Shown here piece after piece: positions 13,741 to 21,267 of a stretch of DNA of 64,000 bases. A model generated the notes under the pieces. That model ran no database searches. It saw nothing but the letters and a program-made list of their open reading frames with translations, and was not told where the DNA came from. Position 1 is the stretch's first letter. Each line of letters begins with the position of its first letter. Source of the stretch: Kitasatospora phosalacinea (GTDB lineage: Bacteria > Actinomycetota > Actinomycetes > Streptomycetales > Streptomycetaceae); the NCBI RefSeq assembly GCF_000717185.1, contig NZ_JNYE01000003.1:62001-126000 (forward strand), in the 5' to 3' direction. A program made the position numbers and the translations under genes.

Positions 13741-13953
13741 CGCTCACTGATCTTCCGGAGCGACCCTCCGCGTTCCGGAGCTTCGCCGGTCCCACCCGGC
13801 GCAGGGGCGCGCTGGTCGCGCCTCGGGGCGCCCCGCCCCCTTCTCCAGACAACAGGGCGGAGTGCCCCCTTTCCCAACTCCCTGCCCCGGTCGAGCCGTA
13901 CGGCGGACAGCGCTCGACCGAGGGCGGGGCTCATAGACAACGAGGAGTAGCAC

Positions 13954-14151
13954 ATGGGCTTGTTCGGCAGGAGCAGCGGAAGCGGCGGCGACGGCAGCGG
14001 GAGCCACCCGAACGCCGACGCGATGAGCGACGACGAGTTCTTCGAGAACCTGGGCAACCTGACGGACGCCGTCCGCAACGGCCCGGTCGGAGAGACCACC
14101 GACGCCGCCGACGCCGCCGCCGCGAAGTTCGGCAACGACGGGCGGGCGTGA
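13954..14151 (+). CDS. Small Gly/Asp-rich hypothetical protein
   Basis: 65 residues, beginning MGLFGRSSGSGGDG and continuing SDDEFFENLGNLTDAVRNGP. It is acidic and likely disordered at the start. GAGGAG lies 9 nt before the ATG. Its stop overlaps the start region of the Nudix gene (TGATG), so the two are probably coupled. Not recognised. Confidence 0.6.
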   Translation: MGLFGRSSGSGGDGSGSHPNADAMSDDEFFENLGNLTDAVRNGPVGETTDAADAAAAKFGNDGRA

Positions 14152-14675
14152 TGGTGCACAGCGACATTCCGCAGGACAGCCACCCCGAACGCCGAGCGGG
14201 CTGCGTGGTCCTGGTCACGCTGGAGACGGACGACCCCGACGACCGGCGGAACGGCTCGGTGCTGCTGGTGGTGCCGTCCTACAAGACGCACCCGATCCTG
14301 CCCGGGGGCGCGGCACACAAGGGCGAGCTGATCGGGCACGCCGCCGCGCGGGAACTGCTGGAGGAAACCGGACTCGTGCGGGCGATCACGCGCGGCCTGG
14401 TGGTCGACCAGACCCCGGCAAACGACCAATCCGGCGCCCCCGAGGGCATCAACTTCGTGTGCGACGGCGGGACGATCTCCACGTCCGACGCCATGGCGAT
14501 GGCCATCCCGGTGCAGTCCGAGATCACCGCGTTCGCGTGGGTGCACCCGGACCGGCTCCACCAGGAGCTACCCGCATACCAGGCGCGCCGGATCGAAGCA
14601 GCCTTGACCGCACGCGAGTTGAACATGGGGTACTCGCTGCTGTTCGAGGGCGAGACGTACGGCGCCGCTGCCTAG
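14151..14675 (+). CDS. Nudix hydrolase
   Basis: 174 residues with a complete Nudix box, GGAAHKGELIGHAAARELLE followed by ETG (pattern G-x5-E-x7-R-E-x2-E-E-x-G), which binds the metal and pyrophosphate of nucleoside diphosphate-linked substrates. Substrate is unknown. A GTG at 14148 is an alternative start. Nudix genes are frequent members of the regulatory module of actinomycete integrative elements. Downstream lies a bidirectional terminator and the convergent GntR gene. Confidence 0.88.
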   Translation: MVHSDIPQDSHPERRAGCVVLVTLETDDPDDRRNGSVLLVVPSYKTHPILPGGAAHKGELIGHAAARELLEETGLVRAITRGLVVDQTPANDQSGAPEGINFVCDGGTISTSDAMAMAIPVQSEITAFAWVHPDRLHQELPAYQARRIEAALTARELNMGYSLLFEGETYGAAA

Positions 14676-14699
14676 CAGTAGTGCAGCGCGCTTCCGATC

Positions 14700-14732
14700 G
14701 GCCCCGTCCGCAGACCAGTAGCGGACGGGGCC
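14700..14732. terminator. Bidirectional terminator between Nudix and GntR genes
   Basis: Perfect 12-bp arms GGCCCCGTCCGC (14700-14711) and GCGGACGGGGCC (14721-14732) with a 9-nt loop. It separates the convergent Nudix and GntR genes. Confidence 0.7.
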
Positions 14733-14749
14733 TCTACCTGCCGGGAGTA

Positions 14750-15025
14750 CTACGCGCCAGCACTCGGCGGGGCTGCCCGGTCCGTGACGAACGTTCCCCG
14801 TGGGTGGCGCACAGTCACCCATCCTTGATCTTCGAGAAGTGCCACTGCCTGGCGGACGGTCGGGCGGGACACACCGTAGTGGTCGGCCAGCGCTTCCATG
14901 GGATCGATTGCACGGCGCGGTGCCCAGTCTCCTCGCTCGATTCGGGCCCGCAGGATGCCCGCTAGCTGCTCGCGCAGGGCTTCGGGCGCATCGCGGTCCA
15001 CCAGGTCATCCGGGCCAAAATCCAT
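14750..15025 (-). CDS. GntR-family transcriptional regulator, HTH only
   Basis: 91 residues, essentially just a GntR winged HTH: APEALREQLAGILRARIERG and then LADHYGVSRPTVRQAVALLE. No effector domain follows; the protein ends soon after RGTFVTDRA. The ATG at 15025 is favoured over an upstream start because TACCGT lies about 9 nt before it, suggesting a leaderless mRNA. Compact KorA-type GntR repressors control transfer or replication modules of actinomycete elements. The TTACAT palindrome 66 bp upstream is a plausible operator. Confidence 0.8.
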   Translation of the reverse strand: MDFGPDDLVDRDAPEALREQLAGILRARIERGDWAPRRAIDPMEALADHYGVSRPTVRQAVALLEDQGWVTVRHPRGTFVTDRAAPPSAGA

Positions 15026-15090
15026 GGTCAGACGGTATCTGGGACAGGTTGCCAAACGCATATCGTCAGGTCATGGCTATTTACATTGAC

Positions 15091-15108
15091 TTACATTGAA
15101 TGATGTAA
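15091..15108. promoter_or_regulatory. Palindrome TTACAT-N6-ATGTAA, candidate GntR operator
   Basis: A perfect 6-bp inverted repeat with 6-bp spacer in the region between the divergent GntR gene and the 15194 operon. TTACATTGA is also repeated directly at 15081-15089. The AT-rich palindrome stands out in this GC-rich sequence. Confidence 0.5.
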
Positions 15109-15133
15109 AGGCGTATCGTCTGCCACGCAAGAA

Positions 15134-15157
15134 CCCCCCGGGCGGCTACCCGGGGGG
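15134..15157 (+). terminator. Perfect GC hairpin in the leader of the 15194 operon
   Basis: CCCCCCGGG (15134-15142), loop CGGCTA, and CCCGGGGGG (15149-15157) form a 9-bp stem between the palindromic operator and the start codon of the downstream gene. There is no T-tract. It could be an attenuator, an mRNA-stabilising 5' hairpin, or a terminator. Confidence 0.45.
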
Positions 15158-15193
15158 CTCAACGTCCGCACAGCTTTCGAGGAGCTGCCAGAC

Positions 15194-15619
15194 ATGTTCG
15201 ATCGTATCGTCCTTGCCCTGCTCTGGGCCCTCTGCTGGGCTCTGCCGACTCGGCGCCGAGCCGTCCCGATGGAGCCCGAAGTGACGCCCGCGCCTACCTC
15301 GCTGCCCGTCTGCAAGCGGGTCCAGCCGATCCACCCTCACCACCTGCGCAAGACCATCCCGCCCCGGCCGTTCGAGCACCGGATCTCGCCGCGGGTTCTC
15401 CAGTGGGAAGCGACCCCGGAGCCCGAGCGGCGCGCGATCCTTGCCGAGCTTGCCGAGCGGGACCGCGTGGCGTGGCTCAAGCGTGAAGCAGAGATCCGGC
15501 GGCGCCGGGACACCCCCGCGGCACAACGGCGCCGACGGGTCGAGATGTTCGCCGCGGTGTCGGACCTGCCGAGCGTGGTCGAGTTCGAACTGAGCATGCG
15601 GGAGGTGCTGGCGGTATGA
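15194..15619 (+). CDS. Hypothetical protein with N-terminal hydrophobic segment
   Basis: 141 residues. An N-terminal hydrophobic stretch (FDRIVLALLWALCWALP, residues 2-18) precedes a basic, Pro-rich region and a charged helical C-terminus (EPERRAILAELAERDRVAWL). It could be a membrane-anchored accessory protein. Its TGA overlaps the ATG of the next gene by 4 nt. The family is not recognised. Confidence 0.55.
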   Translation: MFDRIVLALLWALCWALPTRRRAVPMEPEVTPAPTSLPVCKRVQPIHPHHLRKTIPPRPFEHRISPRVLQWEATPEPERRAILAELAERDRVAWLKREAEIRRRRDTPAAQRRRRVEMFAAVSDLPSVVEFELSMREVLAV

Positions 15620-15798
15620 ACGACACGACCAGCACCCCCGGGAGCACCGCCCCCGAACCGTCCGCCCGACGCTGCTGCCTCTGCGGAGCCGAGGGCCCCG
15701 AGGTGGCCATAGCGGGCACCGCAGAGCGGCCGAGCGGCCCCGCTATCGAGTACTGGGCCTGCCCCGCCTGTGCGCCCACCGTGGCGCTTCTCTGCTAG
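15616..15798 (+). CDS. Small zinc-ribbon hypothetical protein
   Basis: 60 residues with CCLCG (about 20-24) and CPAC (about 50-53), a four-cysteine zinc ribbon. The ATGA overlap with the upstream gene indicates translational coupling. Last gene of the island. Function unknown. Confidence 0.6.
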   Translation: MNDTTSTPGSTAPEPSARRCCLCGAEGPEVAIAGTAERPSGPAIEYWACPACAPTVALLC

Positions 15799-15814
15799 TC
15801 CTAGCAGTACAAGA

Positions 15815-15846
15815 GCCCCCGCCCGCGACCTACTCCGGGCGGGGGC
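15815..15846 (+). terminator. Strong terminator at the right end of the island
   Basis: Perfect 11-bp arms GCCCCCGCCCG and CGGGCGGGGGC separated by 10 nt. It closes the last island operon before the chromosome resumes. Confidence 0.65.
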
Positions 15847-15886
15847 ACCCTTCGCCCCCGTAGAACCGCCAATCCGAATCACACGG

Positions 15887-15954
15887 GCCGCGCAGTTCCC
15901 CGCGCCCCTGGCTTCGCGTCGGTGGGGCGCGGCAGTCCTCCCCGCGCCCCTGGC
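15887..15954. repeat. Partial copies of the dispersed CGCAGTTCCCCGCGCCCCTG repeat
   Basis: Two right-arm copies (15887-15910 and about 15933-15954) of the arm that bounds the full repeats at 31498-31626 and 51343-51471. They lie just beyond the otsA stop, so they could act in its termination. Confidence 0.6.
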
Positions 15955-15959
15955 TCCGC

Positions 15960-17429
15960 CTACCGGAGCGCGTCGAGCTGGTCCAGGAACCACTGCTGGG
16001 GCGGGAGGGCCGTGGCGGCGGCGGCGAGGCGCTTGGTGCGGTCGGTGCGTTCGGCGGGGGGCATGGCGAGGGCTTCGGCGAGGGCGTCGGCGGTGGCGAT
16101 GACGTCGTACGGGTTGACGGTGATCGCGTCGTCGGCGAGTTCCGCGTACGCGCCGGCCTCGCGGGACAGGACGAGGGCGCAGCCGTGGTCGGAGACGACG
16201 GGGACCTCCTTGGCGACCAGGTTCATGCCGTCGCGGATCGGGTTGACCAGGGCGACGTCGGCGAGCCGGTAGGCGGCGAGGGAGCGCGGGAAGTCGTCGT
16301 CGACGTGCAGGATGAGCGGCTGCCAGTCGGCGGTGCCGAACTCGGTGTTGATCTCCTCGGCGACGCGCTGCACGGCGGCGGTGTAGTCGCGGTACTCGGC
16401 GAGGTCGGTGCGGGAGGGGTAGGCGAAGGCGATGTGGACGACGTTGCCGAGCCACTCGGGGCGGGTGCGCAGCAGGTGCCGGTAGGCGAGCAGGCCGCGG
16501 ACGATGTTCTTGCTGAGCTCGGTGCGGTCGACCCGGACGATGGTGCGGCGCTCGCCGACGGCCTCGCGCAGGGCGGCGAGGCGTTCGTCGACGTCGGGCC
16601 GGTGGGCGCGTTCGCGCAGGAACTCGGCGTCGGCGCCGAGGCCGTGCACGCCGAGGCGGGTGGTGCGGCCGCCGTGCGTGACGGTCAGCGCGGTGCGGTC
16701 GACCTCCGCGCCGAGGACGGCCTCGCAGCAGTCGGCGAAGGCGAGGGCCCAGCGGCGGGTCAGGAAGGCGGCGCGGTCGGCGCCGAGGATGCCCTCCAGG
16801 ACGGCGGCGGCGACGTCGTCGGGCAGCAGCCGGTAGTACTCGGGCGGGGCCCAGGGGGTGTGCGAGAAGTGGCCGATCCGCAGGTCGGGGCGGAGTTCGC
16901 GGAGCAGGGCGGGGGCCAGCGAGAGGTGGTAGTCCTGCACCAGGACGGCGGCGCCGGGGGCGGCCTCGGCGGCGAGGGCCTCGGCGAAGGCGGCGTTGTA
17001 GGCGCGGTAGGCGGCCCACTCGGTGCGGAAGTCGGCGTCGAAGGCGGGCTGCACGGGCGTCTGGTAGAGCAGGTGGTGGACGAACCAGAGGGTGGAGTTG
17101 GCGACGCCGTTGTAGGCGCGGGCGAAGGTCTCCGGATCGATGTCCAGCATCCGGACGGCCTGTCCGCCGACGTCGTGCCCGGCCAGGTCGAGGCGCCCCT
17201 CGGGGGCCTGCCGGGCGGCGGTGCGGTCGGCGTCGGAGAGCGCGGCGCAGACCCAGACCGCGTGCGGGTCGTCGATCGCGGAGAGCCCGGAGACCAGGCC
17301 GCCGCCGCCTCTGCGGAGGGTCAGCGAACCGTCGTCCTCCGTGCGGAAGGACACCGGGCCGCGGTTGGAGGCCACCAGGATCGGGGCGGCTCCGGACTGC
17401 TGGGGGCGTTCGGACGCGTGATCGGCCAT
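15960..17429 (-). CDS. otsA: Trehalose-6-phosphate synthase
   Basis: A GT20 glycosyltransferase of 489 residues that makes trehalose-6-phosphate from a nucleotide-linked glucose and glucose-6-phosphate. Motifs include SNRGPVSF, RRGGGGLVSGL, VQDYHL, HFSHTPWAPPEYYRLLP, RVDRTELSKNIVRG and the C-terminal NPIRDGMNLVAKE. The ATG at 17429 puts the SNRGP motif at residues 20-24. The island separates it from otsB, and the two are convergent. Trehalose production serves osmotic, desiccation and spore physiology in these organisms. Confidence 0.95.
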   Translation of the reverse strand: MADHASERPQQSGAAPILVASNRGPVSFRTEDDGSLTLRRGGGGLVSGLSAIDDPHAVWVCAALSDADRTAARQAPEGRLDLAGHDVGGQAVRMLDIDPETFARAYNGVANSTLWFVHHLLYQTPVQPAFDADFRTEWAAYRAYNAAFAEALAAEAAPGAAVLVQDYHLSLAPALLRELRPDLRIGHFSHTPWAPPEYYRLLPDDVAAAVLEGILGADRAAFLTRRWALAFADCCEAVLGAEVDRTALTVTHGGRTTRLGVHGLGADAEFLRERAHRPDVDERLAALREAVGERRTIVRVDRTELSKNIVRGLLAYRHLLRTRPEWLGNVVHIAFAYPSRTDLAEYRDYTAAVQRVAEEINTEFGTADWQPLILHVDDDFPRSLAAYRLADVALVNPIRDGMNLVAKEVPVVSDHGCALVLSREAGAYAELADDAITVNPYDVIATADALAEALAMPPAERTDRTKRLAAAATALPPQQWFLDQLDALR

Positions 17430-17523
17430 ACAGCCAACCTTGCCGTGCGATCAGCCGACCAAACCACTCGGCGCGACCCGCGGCGGGTGAACTCCCGGGG
17501 TCGGCCGCGGCCCGCGGGGCCGC

Positions 17524-18522
17524 TCAGCGGTTGCGGTACTCGGGGACGGTGGCCATCGGGGGGCGTTCGGTGGCGGGGACGGGGTGGGTGCGGGGGGTGA
17601 AGCCGTCGGGGGTGCGGGTGTACTGGGTGAGCAGCGGGCGGACCAGGTCGGGGTCGGCCTTGAGGCGGTGGGTGCGGTCCAGGCGCTCCAGGGCGGTGCG
17701 GTAGATGGTGGCGGCCATCCGGCCGAGGGCCTGGCCGTCCTGGTGCCGGTGGTGCCGGACGCCGACGTCGACCTGGGCCAGCGCGTCCAGCCCGGCGAGC
17801 TCCAGGGCGTCCACCAGCAGGCCGAGCTCGACGCCGTAGCCGGTGGGGAAGGGCAGCTGCTCCAGCAGGGAGCGACGGGCCGCGTACTCGCCGCCGAGGG
17901 GCTGGACGAAGCCCGCGAGCTGGGGCCAGTGCAGGTTGAGCAGGGGGCGGGCGACGAGCTCGGTGACCCGGCCGCCGCCCGCCGGGACGACCGCGCCGCC
18001 GTCCTCGAAGGGGCGGTCGTACATGGCCTTGACCAGCTGCAGGGCCGGGTCGGTGAGCAGCGGGCCGATGGTGCCGGAGACCAGGGCGGGGTCGAACTCG
18101 CGCAGGTCGGCGTCGACGAAGCAGACGATCGCGCCGCTGGTGGCGAGCAGCGAGCGCCACAGCACCTCGCCCTTGCCGGGTTCGGCGGGCAGCCGGGGCA
18201 GGATCCCGTCCCGGTGCACGACCCGGGCCCCGGCGGCGGCCGCGGCGGCGGCGGTGCCGTCCTGCGAGCCGGAGTCGACGACCAGCAGTTCGTCCACCAG
18301 CGGGACGCGTTCGACCAGCTCGGTGCGGATCGCGGTGACGATCTCGCCGACGGTGGACTCCTCGTCCAGCGCGGGCAGCACCACGCTGACCGTCCCGGCC
18401 TCCCCGGCGGCGCGCTTGGCGGCCAGCAGCAGGTCGAGCGGACGGTCGGCGGCCGTCCAGGACCGGCGGCGCAGCCAGTCGGCGACCTCAGGCAGTGCCC
18501 CGGGCTCGGGCTGCTCCGGCAA
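17524..18522 (-). CDS. gpgS: Glucosyl-3-phosphoglycerate synthase
   Basis: A 332-residue GT-A enzyme of family GT81. VVLPALDEESTVGEIV (about 47-62), DSGSQDGTA, FVDADLREF (DxD metal site) and QPLGGEYAARR are diagnostic. It transfers glucose to 3-phosphoglycerate, the first step to glucosylglycerate or methylglucose polysaccharide. The start is TTG at 18522, with GGGAGCG 7 nt upstream; no ATG or GTG lies closer to the conserved region. It is probably independent of otsA, 94 bp downstream. Confidence 0.88.
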   Translation of the reverse strand: MPEQPEPGALPEVADWLRRRSWTAADRPLDLLLAAKRAAGEAGTVSVVLPALDEESTVGEIVTAIRTELVERVPLVDELLVVDSGSQDGTAAAAAAAGARVVHRDGILPRLPAEPGKGEVLWRSLLATSGAIVCFVDADLREFDPALVSGTIGPLLTDPALQLVKAMYDRPFEDGGAVVPAGGGRVTELVARPLLNLHWPQLAGFVQPLGGEYAARRSLLEQLPFPTGYGVELGLLVDALELAGLDALAQVDVGVRHHRHQDGQALGRMAATIYRTALERLDRTHRLKADPDLVRPLLTQYTRTPDGFTPRTHPVPATERPPMATVPEYRNR

Positions 18523-18589
18523 GTCTCGCTCCCTGTCTCGGTTCGTCTCGGGTGTCGGACGCGGGGGTCTGTCCGACCGGGCCTTCGGA

Positions 18590-18595
18590 TACAGT
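18590..18595 (+). promoter_or_regulatory. Probable -10 element of the riboswitch-threonine synthase transcript
   Basis: TACAGT fits the TAnnnT streptomycete -10 pattern and lies about 70 bp upstream of the SAM-I aptamer. An inverted repeat GTCGGAC/GTCCGAC (18554-18560, 18571-18577) precedes it. No strong -35 was recognised. Confidence 0.4.
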
Positions 18596-18662
18596 CTTCG
18601 TACTGCGACCGTGCCTTCGCACGCGGGGGTCGCTCGCAGCGTACGACCACAACTTCACAGAG

Positions 18663-18785
18663 CTCATCCAGAGGGACTGAGGGAACGGCCCGTTGAAGTC
18701 CCGGCAACCCTCCCGCGCGGCCAGCAGGCCCGGCGGGACAGGTGCCAATTCCGTCCCGGCGCGACCGCGATCCGGGGAAGATGAG
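18663..18785 (+). ncRNA. SAM-I (S-box) riboswitch
   Basis: The P1 strands CTCATC (18663-18668) and GATGAG (18780-18785) enclose the S-box signatures: CAGAGGGACTGAGGGAACGG, CCCGTTGAAGTCCCGGCAACC, and GGTGCCAATTCCGTCCCG. These are the conserved joining-region and kink-turn sequences of the SAM-I class. The putative ribosome binding site of the next gene (GGAGAAAGG) begins on the last base of the P1 3' strand, so control may act on translation initiation. It should turn expression off when S-adenosylmethionine is plentiful, placing the downstream genes in methionine/SAM metabolism. Confidence 0.92.
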
Positions 18786-18804
18786 GAGAAAGGGCCTCGC
18801 CACC

Positions 18805-20085
18805 ATGGCTGTTGACACCGCCGCATCCACCGCCGTCGACCTCGGTCCCGCGACCGCGCTGTCCTGTCGCGAGTGCGGCACCCGCTTCCCGCTCGGCCCG
18901 AGCTTCGCCTGTCTGGAGTGCTTCGGCCCGCTGGAGATCGCGTACGACTACGCGGGCTACGACGCCGAGGAGCTGCGCAAGCGGATCGAGGCCGGTCCGG
19001 CGTCGATCTGGCGCTACGCCCCGCTGCTGCCCGTCCCGGCCGACGTGGCGGGCAAGCCGAACCTGAACCCGGGGTGGACCCCGCTGGTCAAGGCCGACAA
19101 CCTGGGCCGCGAGCTGGGCTTCACCGCGCAGCTGCACGTCAAGGACGACTCGGGCAACCCGACCCACTCCTTCAAGGACCGGGTGGTGGCCTGCGCGATC
19201 GAGGCCGCCCGCGCCTTCGAGTTCACCACGCTCTCCTGCTCCTCCACCGGCAACCTGGCCGGCGCGGTGGGCGCCGCGGCCGCCCGGGCCGGCTTCAAGT
19301 CCTGCGTGTTCATCCCGCACGACCTGGAGCAGGGCAAGGTCGTGATGGCCGGGGTGTACGGCGGCGAGCTGGTCGGCATCGACGGCAACTACGACGACGT
19401 GAACCGCTTCTGCTCCGAGCTGATCGGCGACCCGGCCGGCGAGGGCTGGGGCTTCGTGAACGTCAACCTGCGCCCGTACTACGGCGAGGGCTCCAAGACC
19501 CTGGCGTTCGAGATCTGCGAGCAGCTCGGCTGGCGGCTGCCCGACCAGATCGTCATCCCGATCGCCTCCGGCTCCCAGCTCACCAAGATCGACAAGGGCC
19601 TGCAGGAGCTGATCAAGCTCGGCCTGGTCGAGGACAAGCCGTACAAGATCTTCGGCGCCCAGGCCGAGGGCTGCTCCCCGGTCTCGGCCGCGTTCAAGGC
19701 CGGCCGCGACGTGATCAAGCCGGTCAAGCCGGACACCATCGCCAAGTCGCTGGCGATCGGCAACCCGGCCGACGGCCCGTACGTGCTGGACATCGCCCGC
19801 CGCACCGGCGGCGCGGTCGAGGACGTCACGGACGCCGAGGTGGTCGAGGCGATCAAGCTGCTGGCCCGCACCGAGGGCATCTTCGCCGAGACCGCGGGCG
19901 GCGTCACCGTCGGCGTGCTGAAGAAGCTGGTCGAGAACGGCCTGCTGGACCCGTCCAAGGAGACCGTCGCGATCAACACCGGCGACGGCCTCAAGACCCT
20001 CGACGCCGTCGCCGACGCCGGCATGACCGCCGTGATCCGCCCGACGCTGGAGTCCTTCCGCGCGGCCGGCCTCGCCACCGCCTGA
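18805..20085 (+). CDS. thrC: Threonine synthase-like PLP enzyme under SAM-riboswitch control
   Basis: A 426-residue fold-type II PLP enzyme of the threonine synthase family. An N-terminal zinc-ribbon-like element (C21, C24, C36, C39) precedes the PLP lysine Lys124 in HSFKDR, then SCSSTGNLAGAVGAAAARAG and IPIASGSQLTKI. The classical reaction is O-phosphohomoserine to threonine. The SAM-I riboswitch and the sulfur-carrier gene 44 bp downstream suggest a sulfur-transfer variant that would make homocysteine or a related product; that is inference. The ATG at 18805 fits the family and follows GGAGAAAGG, with no better in-frame start after the riboswitch. Streptomyces normally has a second threonine synthase with hom and thrB. 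Confidence 0.88.
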   Translation: MAVDTAASTAVDLGPATALSCRECGTRFPLGPSFACLECFGPLEIAYDYAGYDAEELRKRIEAGPASIWRYAPLLPVPADVAGKPNLNPGWTPLVKADNLGRELGFTAQLHVKDDSGNPTHSFKDRVVACAIEAARAFEFTTLSCSSTGNLAGAVGAAAARAGFKSCVFIPHDLEQGKVVMAGVYGGELVGIDGNYDDVNRFCSELIGDPAGEGWGFVNVNLRPYYGEGSKTLAFEICEQLGWRLPDQIVIPIASGSQLTKIDKGLQELIKLGLVEDKPYKIFGAQAEGCSPVSAAFKAGRDVIKPVKPDTIAKSLAIGNPADGPYVLDIARRTGGAVEDVTDAEVVEAIKLLARTEGIFAETAGGVTVGVLKKLVENGLLDPSKETVAINTGDGLKTLDAVADAGMTAVIRPTLESFRAAGLATA

Positions 20086-20129
20086 CACCCCCAGCCGCAG
20101 GACACCCCCCACGCCCCGAGGAGCACCGC

Positions 20130-20408
20130 ATGAGCGCCACCGTCCGCATCCCGACCATCCTGCGCACCTACACCGGTGGCGCCGCCGAGGTGACCGCCGA
20201 GGGCGCCACCCTGTCCGCCGTCATCGCGGACCTGGAGGCGAACCACGCCGGCATCGCCGCCCGCCTGCTGGACGACACCGGCAAGCTGCGCCGCTTCGTG
20301 AACGTGTACGTGAACGACGACGACGTGCGCTTCGCCGACGGCCTGGAGACCGAGATCAAGGACGGCGCCTCGGTGTCGATCATTCCGGCGGTGGCCGGCG
20401 GCTGCTGA
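20130..20408 (+). CDS. MoaD/ThiS-family sulfur-carrier protein ending Gly-Gly-Cys
   Basis: A 92-residue ubiquitin-fold sulfur carrier: SATVRIPTILRTYTGGAAEV at the start, FVNVYVNDDDVRF in the middle, and the C-terminus SIIPAVAGGC. Family members carry sulfur as a thiocarboxylate on a terminal Gly-Gly. Here one Cys follows the di-glycine, so it would have to be removed or would modify the chemistry. Precedents for such trimming are HcyS (homocysteine synthesis) and CysO (cysteine synthesis). GAGGAG precedes the ATG. It is 44 bp after the threonine synthase-like gene and presumably shares its riboswitch-controlled mRNA. Confidence 0.88.
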   Translation: MSATVRIPTILRTYTGGAAEVTAEGATLSAVIADLEANHAGIAARLLDDTGKLRRFVNVYVNDDDVRFADGLETEIKDGASVSIIPAVAGGC

Positions 20409-20422
20409 CCGCGCGCATTCCC

Positions 20423-20473
20423 GGGGCCGCCGTTTGGTTCGGAATTCAATTTTCCGGACCGGACGGCGGCCCC
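20423..20473 (+). terminator. Terminator after the sulfur-carrier gene
   Basis: Perfect 11-bp arms GGGGCCGCCGT (20423-20433) and ACGGCGGCCCC (20463-20473) flank a 29-nt AT-richer loop. Confidence 0.6.
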
Positions 20474-20826
20474 GCGCGCGTGCCGGGGGCAATGGCCCGG
20501 GCACCTGCGGTTTTCCCGTCCGGAGGCCCGCCGGAATTCCGCCGGGCGGCGGGGAGTAGAGTGCCGGTCAGGGTCGTTTCCCCTCCGCGGCCCGGTTCAA
20601 TCATCGATTTCCGCACCGCGCCCCGCCCGTGCAGGACCCCGTTCCGTCCCGCGCGCCGAGCCGTGCGCCGGACAGCTTGCCGCCCGTTCTGTCAGGCCGC
20701 CGTCAGAATTGTTCCGGCGTTTTGCGGCGGCGCGTCCGTTATGTCCGGTGGCAATTGTCGACCGATGCTCCTTTCGCCCCGTCATATCCCCTGCGGGGCC
20801 CGGGCTTTCCCCGGAAATTGGGCCTG

Positions 20827-20854
20827 TTGCAGAGGGCGCATATCCGGATACATT
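20827..20854 (+). promoter_or_regulatory. Probable promoter of the cold-shock gene
   Basis: TTGCAG (20827-20832), 16-bp spacer, TACATT (20849-20854), about 117 bp before the start codon. The long 5' leader is usual for cspA-type genes, where RNA structure controls translation. Confidence 0.45.
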
Positions 20855-20970
20855 CAGCCGCGACAGAGGCTGCGCCGTACGGGGGGGAGTCCCCAGGCCG
20901 GCCTTCCAGACCTCCGGGTCCGCGTCCCGCGGATCTCTGAAGGGCCAGCACAGCACAAGGGGAGTTCGGA

Positions 20971-21177
20971 ATGGCTCAGGGCACCGTCAAGTGGTTCAAC
21001 GCCGAGAAGGGCTACGGCTTCATCGCGGTCGACGGTGGAGCGGACGTGTTCGTCCACTACAGCGCGATCCAGATGGACGGCTACCGCACCCTGGAAGAGG
21101 GCCAGCGGGTCGAGTTCGAGATCTCGCAGGGTCAGAAGGGTCCGCAGGCCGACATGGTCCGCGCCGCCGGCGCCTGA
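20971..21177 (+). CDS. Cold-shock protein, CspA family
   Basis: 68 residues forming a single cold-shock domain with both RNA-binding motifs, [12 protein letters not shown] (RNP1) and VFVHYSAI (RNP2). It binds single-stranded nucleic acids and melts RNA structure. AAGGGGAG lies 6-7 nt before the ATG. Full length for the family; a terminator follows at 21218. Confidence 0.95.
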   Translation: MAQGTVKWFNAEKGYGFIAVDGGADVFVHYSAIQMDGYRTLEEGQRVEFEISQGQKGPQADMVRAAGA

Positions 21178-21217
21178 CGGCCCCGGCAGACCGCACGCAC
21201 CGCGCCAGACGCACTGG

Positions 21218-21260
21218 CAGGCCCGTCCCGACGCCGCACGCGGCGCCCGGGGCGGGCCTG
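21218..21260 (+). terminator. Terminator after the cold-shock gene
   Basis: CAGGCCCG-T-CCC (21218-21229) pairs with GGGGCGGGCCTG (21249-21260). Confidence 0.6.
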
Positions 21261-21267
21261 TCGGCTT

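Larger units (their letters stand above)
6664..15880. mobile_element. Integrative island with serine integrase and a solitary capsid gene
   Basis: Boundaries are approximate. Between otsB and otsA lies a 9.2-kb block with a large serine recombinase at its left end, followed by repeats, HNH nuclease, HK97-type capsid protein, XRE and GntR regulators, a Nudix hydrolase and several small hypothetical genes. Several of its genes use more A/T-ending codons than the flanking chromosome. The sequences just outside it (GGCGGAGCCAGGGG at 6664-6677 and its complement at 15948-15961) form an inverted pair, as if the island entered the loop of a bidirectional terminator between otsB and otsA. No direct-repeat att core could be fixed by eye. 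There is no terminase, portal, tail or conjugation (TraB-like) gene. Confidence 0.8.
20409..20970. other. Gene-free interval between the sulfur-carrier and cold-shock genes
   Basis: It contains the terminator at 20423-20473, then relatively AT-rich sequence, the cold-shock promoter near 20827-20854, and a roughly 110-nt untranslated leader. No supported ORF was found on either strand. Confidence 0.5.

Noticed and set aside
6664..15880. Island as a conjugative actinomycete element (AICE)
   Set aside because: Nudix, GntR and XRE genes fit, but no FtsK/TraB translocase, Rep/Prim-Pol or spread genes were found.
6664..15960. Direct-repeat att core at the island ends
   Set aside because: Comparison by eye found only inverted similarity (terminator arms) and short GC-rich matches expected by chance.
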